This document shows positions 27,148-36,824 of a stretch of DNA of 64,000 nucleotides, one piece after another. The stretch spans positions 186,001-250,000 of the forward strand of contig NZ_RWIT01000002.1 in assembly GCF_003944715.1 (NCBI RefSeq), given 5' to 3'. The notes under the pieces are model-generated. The model ran no database searches. It was given only the letters and a program-made list of their open reading frames with translations, and was not told where the DNA came from. Both the position numbers and the translations under genes were made by a program. Position 1 is the stretch's first letter. The number at the start of each line of letters is the position of its first letter. This DNA is from Hymenobacter rigui. GTDB taxonomy: Bacteria; Bacteroidota; Bacteroidia; Cytophagales; Hymenobacteraceae.

Positions 27148-27660
27148 ATGTCTGACCAAACCAACGTCACCAACGACCTGAATAAACTGCTCGAAAAAAT
27201 CAAGGATGTGCGCATTGCCATGCTCACCACCCAGGACGAAGACGGCAGTCTGCGCAGCCGCCCCATGTTCACCCAGAAGCCCGACGGCAGCAGCGCCCTA
27301 GTATTCCTGACCGATAAGGACTCGGCCAAAGTGTACGAGGTGAAGAAAGACAGCCACGTGAACCTGAGCTATGGCAAGCCCGACGACAACGTGTACGTGT
27401 CGGTTTCGGGCCGCGCCAACGCCTACCGCGACCAGGCCGAAATCGACAAGCTCTGGAGTGAGCCCATGCGCGCCTGGTTCCCCAAAGGTAAGGATGACGA
27501 GAGCATCTACATCCTGAAAGTGGAAATCGAGAAAGGCGAGTATTGGGATACCCCCAGCAGCCTCCTCACCCAGGCCGTAGCTTACGTGAAAGCCCTGGCC
27601 ACTGGCGAGCGGAGCACCTCCGACGACGTGAACGAGCACGCTAAAGTAGAAGTGAAGTAG
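27148..27660 (+). CDS. Pyridoxamine-5'-phosphate oxidase-like general stress protein
   Basis: A 170-residue flavin-binding split-barrel protein of the general stress protein 26 type. The core is VRIAMLTTQDEDGSLRSRP near residues 20-38, then LVFLTDKDSAKVYEVKKDSH and VNLSYGKPDDNVYVSVSG, the usual split-barrel strands. WSEPMRAWFPKGKDD near residue 108 matches the family's typical loop. It may bind FMN, FAD or a deazaflavin; the redox partner is unknown. Followed by a strong terminator. Confidence 0.9.
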   Translation: MSDQTNVTNDLNKLLEKIKDVRIAMLTTQDEDGSLRSRPMFTQKPDGSSALVFLTDKDSAKVYEVKKDSHVNLSYGKPDDNVYVSVSGRANAYRDQAEIDKLWSEPMRAWFPKGKDDESIYILKVEIEKGEYWDTPSSLLTQAVAYVKALATGERSTSDDVNEHAKVEVK

Positions 27661-27682
27661 GTTTGTCTTGCTGAACCTGCGC

Positions 27683-27713
27683 AAAGGCCCGGAAGCAATT
27701 CCGGGCCTTTTTT
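27683..27713 (+). terminator. Rho-independent terminator
   Basis: AAAGGCCCGGAA, GCAA, TTCCGGGCCTTT followed by TTT: perfect 12-base arms, 22 bases after the stop codon. Confidence 0.88.
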
Positions 27714-27741
27714 GTTGTTTTGGAGTTGTTGCCATCATGTT

Positions 27742-27843
27742 AGAACGTCATGCTGAGCGAAGCCGAAGCATCTCTACCGCTTCTTTGAATACTGCTGCAA
27801 CGAAGCGGTAGAGATGCTTCGGCTTCGCTCAGCATGACGTTCT
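27742..27843. repeat. Family B hairpin with 42-base perfect arms
   Basis: Arms 27742-27783 and 27802-27843, from AGAACGTCATGCTGAGCG to CTCTACCGCTTC, are exact complements around an 18-base loop. The longest perfect hairpin in the window. It lies 50 bases before the start of the CrtA-like gene. Confidence 0.85.
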
Positions 27844-27892
27844 GAATGGCAGTTTCCACCTTATTAATCCCTACTCTTTTCAGCTCCGCCCC

Positions 27893-28585
27893 TTGCCACT
27901 CACTACCCTTTCCATCCTGACCCTCCTGCCCGACCAGCGGCGCTGGGGCTTCGCGCAGATGGGCACCGCCCAGCGGCCCTTGCAGCGCGTGCCGGGCCTG
28001 CGGTTTCAGAAGCTGCTGGGCAGCGGGGCGGGCGGCTTCGGAGCCCTGCCCAACCTGCGGCGCTACGGGTTTATGGCCGTGTGGGACTCGGAGGAGGCCG
28101 CGCGGGCGTTCTTTACCAGCCACTCGCTGTGGCAGCAGTACCGGCAGCGCACCTCCGAAATCTGGACGGCCCGGCTGGCCCCGCTCAAGTCGCACGGGCT
28201 GTGGGATGGGGTCAATCCGTTTGATTATGAAGCCGAAACCAGTGCGGCCGATGGACCACTGATGGTGCTGACGCGGGCCTCTATCCGGCTGCGCAAAACG
28301 CCCCGCTTCTGGCGCTACGTGGCCCCGGTAAGCGCCACCATAGCCGAGGCACCGGGCGTGCGGGCCGCCATCGGGCTGGGTGAGTTGCCGGTGGTGCGCC
28401 AGGCTACCGTGAGCCTGTGGGAATCCCAACAGGCCATGCAGGACTACGCCTACCGTAGCCCCAAACACAAGGAAGTTATCCGCCTTACGCGCCAGGAGGA
28501 CTGGTATGGTGAGGAGCTGTTTGCCAGGTTTCGAGTGCTGGACGCGGAAGGCACCTGGAACGGCCACAACCCCGCCACGCTGTAG
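27893..28585 (+). CDS. Spheroidene-monooxygenase-like (CrtA-family) protein
   Basis: A 230-residue protein like CrtA, the enzyme that introduces keto groups in carotenoid synthesis. Segments typical for the family are TLSILTLLP, LPNLRRYGFMAVWDSEEAA near residue 57, SLWQQYRQRTSEIWTARL near 80 and RLTRQEDWYGEELFARFRVL near the end. No ATG precedes the conserved part in frame, so TTG 27893 is the likely start. No other carotenoid gene is in the window. Members in non-phototrophs may act as 2-ketolases or have another role. Confidence 0.8.
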   Translation: MPLTTLSILTLLPDQRRWGFAQMGTAQRPLQRVPGLRFQKLLGSGAGGFGALPNLRRYGFMAVWDSEEAARAFFTSHSLWQQYRQRTSEIWTARLAPLKSHGLWDGVNPFDYEAETSAADGPLMVLTRASIRLRKTPRFWRYVAPVSATIAEAPGVRAAIGLGELPVVRQATVSLWESQQAMQDYAYRSPKHKEVIRLTRQEDWYGEELFARFRVLDAEGTWNGHNPATL

Positions 28586-28636
28586 CAGCTACTTGGCAAG
28601 TTGAATCAAGCACAGTGGATAACGAGCCACTAGCCC

Positions 28637-28785
28637 GTCATTCCGAGCTTGCCGAGGAATCTCGCGTGCTGACGTTGCTAAAATAACGTCCTGCTGAGCT
28701 TGTCGAAGCATCTCTACCGCTTCGTTGTACTACTATCACAACGTCAGCACGCGAGATTCCTCGACTTTGCTCGGAATGACGTTCT
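28637..28785. repeat. Nested family B palindromes
   Basis: An outer palindrome of the CATTCCGAG subtype (CGTCATTCCGAGCTTGCCG at left; CTTTGCTCGGAATGACG at right) contains half a unit of the other subtype (CTGCTGAGCTTGTCGAAGC, CTCTACCGCTTCGTTG) in its loop. Suggests insertion of one unit into another. Confidence 0.75.
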
Positions 28786-28808
28786 GATAAGTATTTTTAA
28801 CTTCAACC

Positions 28809-30176
28809 CTACCGCACTACCGGCTGCACCAGCAGCTGCACCCTTGGCTGGCTGGTGCGCACCCGCAGCCACTCGCCCACCCGCTGCCGCTCAGGCCGGG
28901 GCAGGGAGTCACGCACATCGAGGCTCACTACCAGCACCGTATCGGCCGGCAGAGAGTCGGCAGCCAGAGCCGGGCGGGGCAGGCGCGTGAGGGCCAGGCG
29001 GCGCACCGCGGGATGCTCCACCTGCAGCTCCCGCAACAGCGCCGCCGGGATCGGCAGGCCAGCGTCGGCCCCGGCGGCCAGCTGCTGCAGGCGGGCCAGC
29101 TCGGCCGAAGCAGGCTGCTGGGTCTGGCGGGCGCGCACATCGGCCAGCAAGCTGCGGCGGAAGGCCTCGGCATCAGCTGAATCGTAGGCCTGCAGGCCCT
29201 GACGCACCACCAGTGTGGTGGGCTGCAGGCGGTATTGACCTAACTGCCGCCGCACCTGGCCTAGGCGGGTTGTATCCACGGGCCGGCCCACCAGCAGCAC
29301 GTTGATGCTGCGTTGCCGGGCGTCAATCTGCCGCGTAGCCACGTAAGCCCCCGGGAAGCGGAGCTGCTCCTCTACAAATTCCTGGGCCTGGTGCTCGTAC
29401 ACGGAGCGCTGCACAATGCCGTAGCCCAGCCACACGCTGGGCGCAGCCACCACTACGGCGGCGGCCAGCATCAGCCGGCGTACCCGCCGGGCCCGGCTTT
29501 CATCCTCGAACTGATGGGCAGGCAGCCGCAGAAAGCGCATCACCAGAAAAGCCGCCAGCGTGATGAACACGCAGTTGATGGCAAACAGGTAGAACGCCCC
29601 GGCCGCGTAGCGCCAGTGTCCCGAGGCCAGCCCGTAGCCCACCGTGCACAGCGGCGGCATCAGGGCCGTGGCAATGGCTACGCCGGGAATCACGTTGCTT
29701 TTCTCGCGGCGCGTGAGGCCCACGGCCCCGGCCAGCCCCCCAAATAAGGCAATGAGCACATCCCAGATGGTGGGCTCGGTGCGGGCCAGAAGCTCCGACT
29801 GGGCCTCATTCAGGGGCGTAAGCCAGAAGTATAGGCCCGAGGTAAGCAAACTGATGCCCACAGCCAGCAGCAGGCTTTTCAGGGCCCGGCGCAGCAGGCC
29901 GGGATGGTTGGTGGCCGCGCTGTAGCCCAGTGTAACGAGCGGCCCCATCAGCGGCGAAATCAGCATGGCCCCGATGATGACGGCCGTGGAGTTGACGTTG
30001 AGCCCCACGGAAGCAATCAGGATGGCGAAGATGAGCACCCACAGGTTGGTACCCCGGAAAGTGGTGCTGGATTCTACGCTCTCGGCAATGTCCTCGGGCG
30101 AGGCCATATCGTCGCGCAAATCAAACCGCTGACGCAGCCAGCGCAGCAGCAAAGCCGGGTACTCGGAAAGGGGCAT
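28809..30176 (-). CDS. DUF389 family integral membrane protein
   Basis: A 455-residue membrane protein. ATG 30176 (MPLSEYPALLLRW) is chosen since the 24 codons upstream are Pro/Arg-rich and atypical. The DUF389 core has the signature STAVIIGAMLISPLMGPLV near residue 62 and about six membrane helices between residues 40 and 240, including GLAGAVGLTR and IATALMPPLCTVGYGLA. The C-terminal 200 residues are soluble, with BON- or AAA-like alternations that I cannot assign. Function of DUF389 proteins is unclear. Divergent from leuS. Confidence 0.9.
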   Translation of the reverse strand: MPLSEYPALLLRWLRQRFDLRDDMASPEDIAESVESSTTFRGTNLWVLIFAILIASVGLNVNSTAVIIGAMLISPLMGPLVTLGYSAATNHPGLLRRALKSLLLAVGISLLTSGLYFWLTPLNEAQSELLARTEPTIWDVLIALFGGLAGAVGLTRREKSNVIPGVAIATALMPPLCTVGYGLASGHWRYAAGAFYLFAINCVFITLAAFLVMRFLRLPAHQFEDESRARRVRRLMLAAAVVVAAPSVWLGYGIVQRSVYEHQAQEFVEEQLRFPGAYVATRQIDARQRSINVLLVGRPVDTTRLGQVRRQLGQYRLQPTTLVVRQGLQAYDSADAEAFRRSLLADVRARQTQQPASAELARLQQLAAGADAGLPIPAALLRELQVEHPAVRRLALTRLPRPALAADSLPADTVLVVSLDVRDSLPRPERQRVGEWLRVRTSQPRVQLLVQPVVR

Positions 30177-30316
30177 ACGGTTCAGATTTGCCTTTCTCCT
30201 ACGGATCGGGTGCCGGGGTGTTGGGCGGGGCGGGGCGGCAGCCGGCATAAAAAAGCCGCCCCGCCCCCGTTTTTCCGTAATTTCGCCCCCTCCGATTAAC
30301 CGTACCCCCTCTGCCC

Positions 30317-33094
30317 ATGCCCGGCTACTATCCCCAGGATATCGAAAAGAAGTGGCAAGCCCACTGGAAAGACCAGCAGACCTTCAAGGCCGATAACGCC
30401 GCCGACAAGCCCAAGTACTACGTGCTCGACATGTTCCCGTACCCCTCGGGGGCGGGCCTGCACGTGGGGCACCCGCTGGGCTACATTGCCTCCGATATTG
30501 TGGCCCGCTACAAGCGCCTGCAGGGCTTCAACGTGCTGCACCCCATGGGTTTCGACTCGTTTGGCCTCCCCGCCGAGCAGTACGCCATCCAGACCGGGCA
30601 GCACCCGGCCATTACCACCGAGCAGAACATCAGCACCTACATCAAGCAGCTGTCGGCCCTGGGTTTCAGCTACGACTGGAGCCGCGAGGTGCGCACCTCT
30701 GACCCCAGCTACTACAAGTGGACGCAGTGGATTTTCCTGAAACTGTTCAATAGCTGGTATAACCTCGATACCGACCGGGCCGAGCCGCTGAAAACCCTGC
30801 TGGAAAAGTTCGAGCAGAACGGCAGCGAAGGAATCCGCGCGGCCGGCGACGAGGAGGAACGCCACAGCTTCACGGCGGGCCAGTGGAAGATGTTTACGGA
30901 AAAGCAGAAGCTGCAGGCCGTGCACCCCTACCGCTTGGCCTACCAGCAGGACACCTACGTGAACTGGTGCCCGGCCCTGGGCACGGTACTCTCGAACGAC
31001 GAGGTAAAAGACGGCCTCTCGGAGCGGGGCGGCTTCCCGGTGGAGCGCCGCCTGATGCCCCAGTGGAACCTGCGCATCACCGCCTACGCCGACCGCCTGC
31101 TGCAGGGCCTCGATACCCTCGACTGGCCCGACGCCGTGAAGGAGATGCAGCGCAACTGGATTGGCAAAAGCATCGGGGCCGAGGTAACCTTTGCGGTGCA
31201 GGGTCACGAGCAGGCACAAATCAAGGTTTATACGACGCGGGTTGACACCATTTATGGCGCGACCTTTCTGGTGCTGGCCCCCGAGCATGAGTTGGTGAAG
31301 GAGCTGACCACCCCCGAGCAGCAGCAGGCCGTGCAGGACTACGTGGAGGCCACCAAGCGCCGCTCGGAGCGCGACCGGATGGCCGATACCAAAACCGTGT
31401 CGGGCGCTTTCACCGGGGCGTACGCAATCAACCCGTTCACCCAGGAGCCCATCCAGATCTGGATTGCCGATTACGTGCTGGCCGGCTACGGCACCGGCGC
31501 GGTAATGGCCGTGCCCTCGGGCGACCAGCGCGACTACGTGTTTGCCAAGCACTTCCAGCTGCCCATCGTGCAGGTGGTAGACCAGCAGCAGATTGACGAG
31601 CAGGCCGACCCCACCAAGGAAGGCACCTACCTGCACGGCCTCATCCAGGGCCAGAACTACAAGCAGGCCACCCAGACGCTGATTCAGGAGCTGGAGCAGC
31701 GCGGCATTGGCAAGGGCAAAACCAACTTCCGCCTGCGCGACGCCATCTTCGGCCGCCAGCGCTACTGGGGTGAGCCCATCCCGATTTACTACAAGGACGG
31801 CACCGCCTACGGCGTGGCCGAGGCCGACCTGCCGCTGGTGCTGCCGGAAATTGACGAATACAAGCCTACCGAAACCGGCGAGCCGCCGCTGGGCCGCGCC
31901 AAGGACTGGAAGTACCAGGGCCAGTACGAGTACGAGCTGAGCACCATGCCCGGCTGGGCCGGCTCCAGCTGGTACTACCTCCGCTACATGGACCCGCAGA
32001 ACGCCGAGCGGTTTGTGGGCCAGGAAGCCGAGCAGTACTGGCAGCAGGTTGACCTATACATGGGTGGGGCTGAGCACGCTACGGGCCACCTGCTATACTC
32101 CCGCTTCTGGCACCTGTTCCTGAAAGACCTGGGTCTGGTAACGGCCCCCGAACCCTTCCAGAAGCTCATCAACCAAGGCATGATTCTGGGCCGCTCGAAC
32201 TTCGTGTACCGCATCAACGGCACCAACACGTTTGTTACGGCGAGCAAGAAAGCCGACCACCAGACCACCGCTTTGCACGTGGACGTGAACATCGTGGAAA
32301 ACGATGTGCTGGACGTGGAAGCCTTCCGGAACTGGCGCGAGGAATACTCTAACGCCGAGTTCATCCTGGAAGACAACGGCACCTACGTGGTGGGCGTGGA
32401 AGTGGAGAAGATGTCGAAGTCGAAGTACAACGTGGTAAACCCCGACACGCTCATTGAGAAGTTCGGGGCCGATGCGCTGCGTTTGTACGAGATGTTCCTG
32501 GGGCCGCTGGAGCAGTTTAAGCCCTGGAACACCAACGGTATGAGTGGCGTGGCGGGCTTCCTGAAAAAGCTCTGGCGCCTCTACCACCCCCAGGACGGCG
32601 ACTTTGCCGTAACCGACGAGGCCGCCAAGCCTGCTGAGTTGAAGGCTCTGCACAAGGCCATCCGCAAAGTGGAGGAGGACATCGAGAAGTTCTCGTTCAA
32701 CACCACCGTCAGCGCCCTGATGATTACGGTGAACGAGCTGACGGCCCTGGATACGCACAAACGCGCCGTGCTGGAGCCGCTGGTAGTGCTGTTGTCGCCG
32801 TACGCCCCGCACCTTTCGGAGGAGCTGTGGCAGAAGCTCGGCCACGCGCCCGGTTCCATCAGCCAGGCCGCTTACCCCGAGTTCCGGGAGGAGTACCTGA
32901 TGGAAGACACCGTGAACTACCCTGTGGCCATCAACGGCAAGGTGCGCGAGCAGCTGCAGTTTCCGGCCACCGCCACGCCCCAGGAAATTGAGGCCGCCGT
33001 GCGCGCCACCGATATCCTGGCCCGCTTCGCCGAAGGCAAGGAAGCCAAGAAGGTGATTGTGGTGCCCGGCCGCATGGTGAACATTGTAGTGTAG
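30317..33094 (+). CDS. leuS: Leucyl-tRNA synthetase
   Basis: Class I aminoacyl-tRNA synthetase charging tRNA-Leu. The HIGH motif reads HVGH at residues 49-52 in PSGAGLHVGHPLGY, and the KMSKS motif is at residue 698 (KMSKSKYN). The editing (CP1) domain lies between, with TTRVDTIYGATFLV near residue 307. The C-terminal anticodon-binding and leucine-specific parts are complete, ending KKVIVVPGRMVNIVV. The 925 residues are longer than the bacterial average of about 860, with an insertion near residues 660-690 (DVNIVENDVLDVEAFRNW) of the type seen in Bacteroidota LeuS. Essential gene, with its own terminator. Confidence 0.97.
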   Translation: MPGYYPQDIEKKWQAHWKDQQTFKADNAADKPKYYVLDMFPYPSGAGLHVGHPLGYIASDIVARYKRLQGFNVLHPMGFDSFGLPAEQYAIQTGQHPAITTEQNISTYIKQLSALGFSYDWSREVRTSDPSYYKWTQWIFLKLFNSWYNLDTDRAEPLKTLLEKFEQNGSEGIRAAGDEEERHSFTAGQWKMFTEKQKLQAVHPYRLAYQQDTYVNWCPALGTVLSNDEVKDGLSERGGFPVERRLMPQWNLRITAYADRLLQGLDTLDWPDAVKEMQRNWIGKSIGAEVTFAVQGHEQAQIKVYTTRVDTIYGATFLVLAPEHELVKELTTPEQQQAVQDYVEATKRRSERDRMADTKTVSGAFTGAYAINPFTQEPIQIWIADYVLAGYGTGAVMAVPSGDQRDYVFAKHFQLPIVQVVDQQQIDEQADPTKEGTYLHGLIQGQNYKQATQTLIQELEQRGIGKGKTNFRLRDAIFGRQRYWGEPIPIYYKDGTAYGVAEADLPLVLPEIDEYKPTETGEPPLGRAKDWKYQGQYEYELSTMPGWAGSSWYYLRYMDPQNAERFVGQEAEQYWQQVDLYMGGAEHATGHLLYSRFWHLFLKDLGLVTAPEPFQKLINQGMILGRSNFVYRINGTNTFVTASKKADHQTTALHVDVNIVENDVLDVEAFRNWREEYSNAEFILEDNGTYVVGVEVEKMSKSKYNVVNPDTLIEKFGADALRLYEMFLGPLEQFKPWNTNGMSGVAGFLKKLWRLYHPQDGDFAVTDEAAKPAELKALHKAIRKVEEDIEKFSFNTTVSALMITVNELTALDTHKRAVLEPLVVLLSPYAPHLSEELWQKLGHAPGSISQAAYPEFREEYLMEDTVNYPVAINGKVREQLQFPATATPQEIEAAVRATDILARFAEGKEAKKVIVVPGRMVNIVV

Positions 33095-33102
33095 CTTACT
33101 TA

Positions 33103-33133
33103 AGCTGTTAGCTGATGGCTTATAGCTGTTAGC
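33103..33133. repeat. Family E-like short direct repeat
   Basis: AGCTGTTAGC occurs at 33103-33112 and 33124-33133 directly after leuS. A fragment of the TTAGTTGTTAG-type repeats seen elsewhere. Confidence 0.4.
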
Positions 33134-33134
33134 C

Positions 33135-33169
33135 AAAAGGCCCGGCGGAAGCATCCGCCGGGCCTTTTT
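33135..33169 (+). terminator. Rho-independent terminator after leuS
   Basis: AAAAGGCCCGGCGGA, AGCA, TCCGCCGGGCCTTTTT, arms perfect over 15 bases with a T-run. Confidence 0.9.
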
Positions 33170-33198
33170 GGTATGCTACCGTATCCAAATTAGAACGT

Positions 33199-33346
33199 CC
33201 GGTCTGACGGCGCAGCCGTCCGACCGGTTGCTGCGTGATGACATTGGAACGACGACTCCGGCCAGTTGGCTGCGAGCTAACGACCAAACAATCACCCGGC
33301 AACGGCGCGGATGACAACCGGTCGGACGGCTACGCCGTCGGACCGG
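33199..33346. repeat. Family C inverted pair (REPIN-like) after leuS
   Basis: First copy 33199-33227 (CCGGTCTGACGGCGCAGCCG..), second, inverted copy 33318-33346 (CCGGTCGGACGGCTACGCCG..), 90 bases apart. The right copy runs into the end of the minus-strand gene and supplies its stop codon. Confidence 0.8.
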
Positions 33347-33695
33347 GGCAGACCACGGCCACGGCCACGGCCTGCAGCCGGGCCTGGATGATGGGGGCTA
33401 CCAGCTCGGGTTGGGGCAGGCCCTCCTGCCGCCACAGCTCCATGCCCTGCCACAGCAGCACGCAGGCCGGTAACCGGGGCGGGGCAAAGCTGCGCACCAC
33501 GGCCGGGTACTCGGCCTCATCGATGCGGAGCACCTGCACGCCCGCGCCCAGCAGGTGCTGCAGGCGGCTTTGGTCGGTGGCGGAAAAGTAGGGGCCCGCC
33601 GGCCCCGGCCGGGCAGCCGCGGGCGGCATCATCACCAGCAGCATGGCGGCCGCCGGGGGCGTGGGGTTGGGGGAAGCAAGCAGAGGGGCGGGCAT
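33330..33695 (-). CDS. Small thioredoxin-fold-like protein of unknown function
   Basis: A protein of about 100-140 residues, depending on start: ATG 33758, 33695 or 33644 are in frame. The conserved-looking core is YFSATDQSRLQHLLG, VQVLRIDEAEYPAVVRSF and PACVLLWQGMELWRQEGLP, which has the strand-helix layout of a thioredoxin-like domain but lacks a CxxC active site. The last six codons and the TAG stop lie inside a family C repeat, so the C-terminus may have been shaped by the repeat. Divergent from the histidine kinase, perhaps sharing control. Confidence 0.5.
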   Translation of the reverse strand: MPAPLLASPNPTPPAAAMLLVMMPPAAARPGPAGPYFSATDQSRLQHLLGAGVQVLRIDEAEYPAVVRSFAPPRLPACVLLWQGMELWRQEGLPQPELVAPIIQARLQAVAVAVVCPGPTA

Positions 33696-33756
33696 GAGCA
33701 AGGAAAGTAAGCCAGCCCAAAAGTATCCGCCCCCACCCGGGCCCGGTATGACCAGC

Positions 33757-33774
33757 ATCAGGTGCCCGCCTGAT
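33757..33774. promoter_or_regulatory. Inverted repeat in front of the histidine kinase gene
   Basis: ATCAGG, TGCCCG, CCTGAT: a perfect 6-6-6 palindrome in the divergent region, 66 bases upstream of the kinase start. A TACTTTTG at 33789-33796 resembles the -7 element of Bacteroidota promoters but lacks a clear -33 partner. Operator role is a guess. Confidence 0.3.
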
Positions 33775-33839
33775 AAGCATCATCCGGCTACTTTTGCGGT
33801 TCTTGGGGCTGCATCGTCTCTTTGCACACTGCCTTGCCT

Positions 33840-35427
33840 ATGTCCGCTTTGCCGCCCGCCCCATCCCTCTCCGACCTGCTGTTTGCCCAGGCGCCCCACT
33901 TTGTGGGGCTGCTGGACGTGGAGCGGGGCTGGTTTACGCAGGTGAATCCGGCCGGCGTGGCGCTGCTGGGCTACCCCTCGGCCGAGGCCCTGTACCACGA
34001 CGCCGGCCGCCGGCTGCCCGCCCCGCAGCTGGCCCCGCCCCACTGGCAGCCGCTGCAGCAGCAGGCCCTGGCCACCGGCGCGGCCGACGCGGCCGTGGAG
34101 CTGCACCTGCCCGCCGGCCGGGTGGTGCCGGCCCGGGCCGAGCTGCAGGCGCTGCAGCACCAGGGCCGCCCGCACCTGCTGGTGCGCCTCACCGAGCTGC
34201 CCCCGCCCCAAACCATGCAGCAGCGCCTGCACCACACCACCGGCCCCTTCGAGGCGGTATTTGCCCACGCCACTATCGGCATCATCGTGTGCAACCAGCA
34301 GGGCGACATTGTGCTGGTGAACGAGAAGGCCCGGGAGCTGTTCGGCTACCCCGCCGACGACCTGCTGGGCCAGCGCATTGAGGTGCTGGTGCCCGACTCG
34401 GTGCGCCACCACCACGCCCGCCTGCGCGAGTCGTTCAATGCCCAGCCCCAGGTGCGGGCCATGGGTCACAACCGCAACCTGGTGGCCCGCCGCCGCAACG
34501 GCACCGAGTTTCCGGTGGAAATCAGCCTGAGCTACTTCCGCCTCGACCAGGAGCTGTTTGTGGTGTCGTACGTTATCGACATTACCTTCAAGAAGGAAGC
34601 CGAACGGGAGCTGATTGAGCAGCGCCAGCGCGTGGAGCGCCTCAACCAGGAGCTGGAGCAGAAGGTAACCGACCGCACCCACGCCCTCATGACCACGCTG
34701 GCCCAGCTGGAAAAGCGCACCGAGGAGCTGGGCCAGGCCCTGGCCGCCGAGCAGGAGCTGGGCGAGCTGAAATCGAGGTTCGTGAGCATGGCCTCGCACG
34801 AGTTCCGCACCCCGCTCACGGCCGTGCTGACCTCCACTGCCCTCATCGAGAAGTACCCCGCCGCCGACCAGCAGGACAAGCGCGTGAAGCACCTGCAACG
34901 CATCCGGGCCTCGGTAAACCACCTCAACGATATTCTGGAAGAGTTTCTGTCGGTGGGCCGCATTGAGGAAGGCCGCATTGAGGCCCGGCCGGTGGCGCTG
35001 CACCTCCCGGGCCTGCTACAGGAAACCATTACCGATTTGCAGGGCCTGCTGAAGCCGGGCCAAACCATCCGGCTCAGCACCGAGGGCCCGGCCACCGTGC
35101 ACCTCGACCCCTCCCTGCTGCGGAAAATGGTGGTGAACCTGCTCTCCAACGCCCTCAAATACTCGGAGGCCGGCACCGAGGTGCTGCTGCAGGCCCGCAA
35201 CGCGGGCGGGGCGCTTACCATCCGAGTGCAGGACCAGGGCGTGGGCATTTCGGAGGAAGACCAGCAGCACCTGTTCGAGCGGTTTTTCCGGGCCCGCAGC
35301 GTGGCCAACATCCCCGGCACCGGCCTGGGCCTCTACATCATTGCCAGGTACCTGGAGCTGCTGGGGGGCACCATTGCCCTGCACAGCGCCCTGGGCGTGG
35401 GCACCACCGTTACCATCACCATCCCCT

Positions 35428-35450
<23 letters not shown>
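33840..35450 (+). CDS. PAS-domain sensor histidine kinase
   Basis: A 536-residue kinase without membrane segments. ATG 33840 is preferred over TTG 33822. Residues 10-125 and 135-255 look like two PAS domains; the second has FAHATIGIIVCNQQGDIVLV and the typical LGQRIEVLVPDSVRHHH. A coiled-coil linker (residues 256-310) leads to the H-box SHEFRTPLTAV with phospho-acceptor His320. The ATPase region has NLLSNALKYS, DQGVGIS and GTGLGLYI. A cytosolic PAS kinase near cbb3 genes suggests oxygen or redox sensing, but no haem- or flavin-binding residue is evident. Its end overlaps the next gene by 23 bases. Confidence 0.92.
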
Positions 35451-36483
<1,033 letters not shown>

Positions 36484-36503
36484 ACACTCTATCTAACCGT
36501 CCT

Positions 36504-36707
36504 CCGGTCCGACGGGCTACGCCCGTCCGACCGGTTGGCTGCGTGCTGGCATCAGCCCGGCTAAACCACCACGGCCCCGAACGACAACCGGCCTCCGGTC
36601 CGACGGGCGCAGCCCGTCCGACCGGTTGACTGCGTGCTGACATCGGCTCAGCGGAACCACCACGGCCCCGAACGACAACCGGTCGGACGGCTGCGCCGTC
36701 GGACCGG
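36504..36707. repeat. Family C triple array with a tandem duplication
   Basis: Copies at 36504-36534 and 36595-36625 are direct repeats, each followed by nearly the same 60-base spacer (GGTTGRCTGCGTGCTG.. to ..CCCCGAACGACAACCGG). The third, inverted copy is 36679-36707 (CCGGTCGGACGGC, TGC, ..). The arrangement looks like one inverted pair whose left unit was duplicated with its spacer. It fills the gap between the regulator gene and ccoI; otherwise nothing is seen in these 340 bases. Confidence 0.85.
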
Positions 36708-36824
36708 AGGACGGCCCTGGCGTGGGCCGCAGCTGAAAGGTATCAGCCGGCGGGGCTGATTTTGGTCAGGGGCCGGGGCGGGCGGGGGCCGGAGCTTTGG
36801 GGTCGAATCAGCCCGCTTCTCCCC

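Noticed and set aside
27846..27892. ATG 27846 as the start of the CrtA-like gene
   Set aside because: It is not in frame with the conserved part; TTG 27893 is the first usable start.
30296..31636. 446-codon frame opposite leuS
   Set aside because: Shadow of leuS; no motif.
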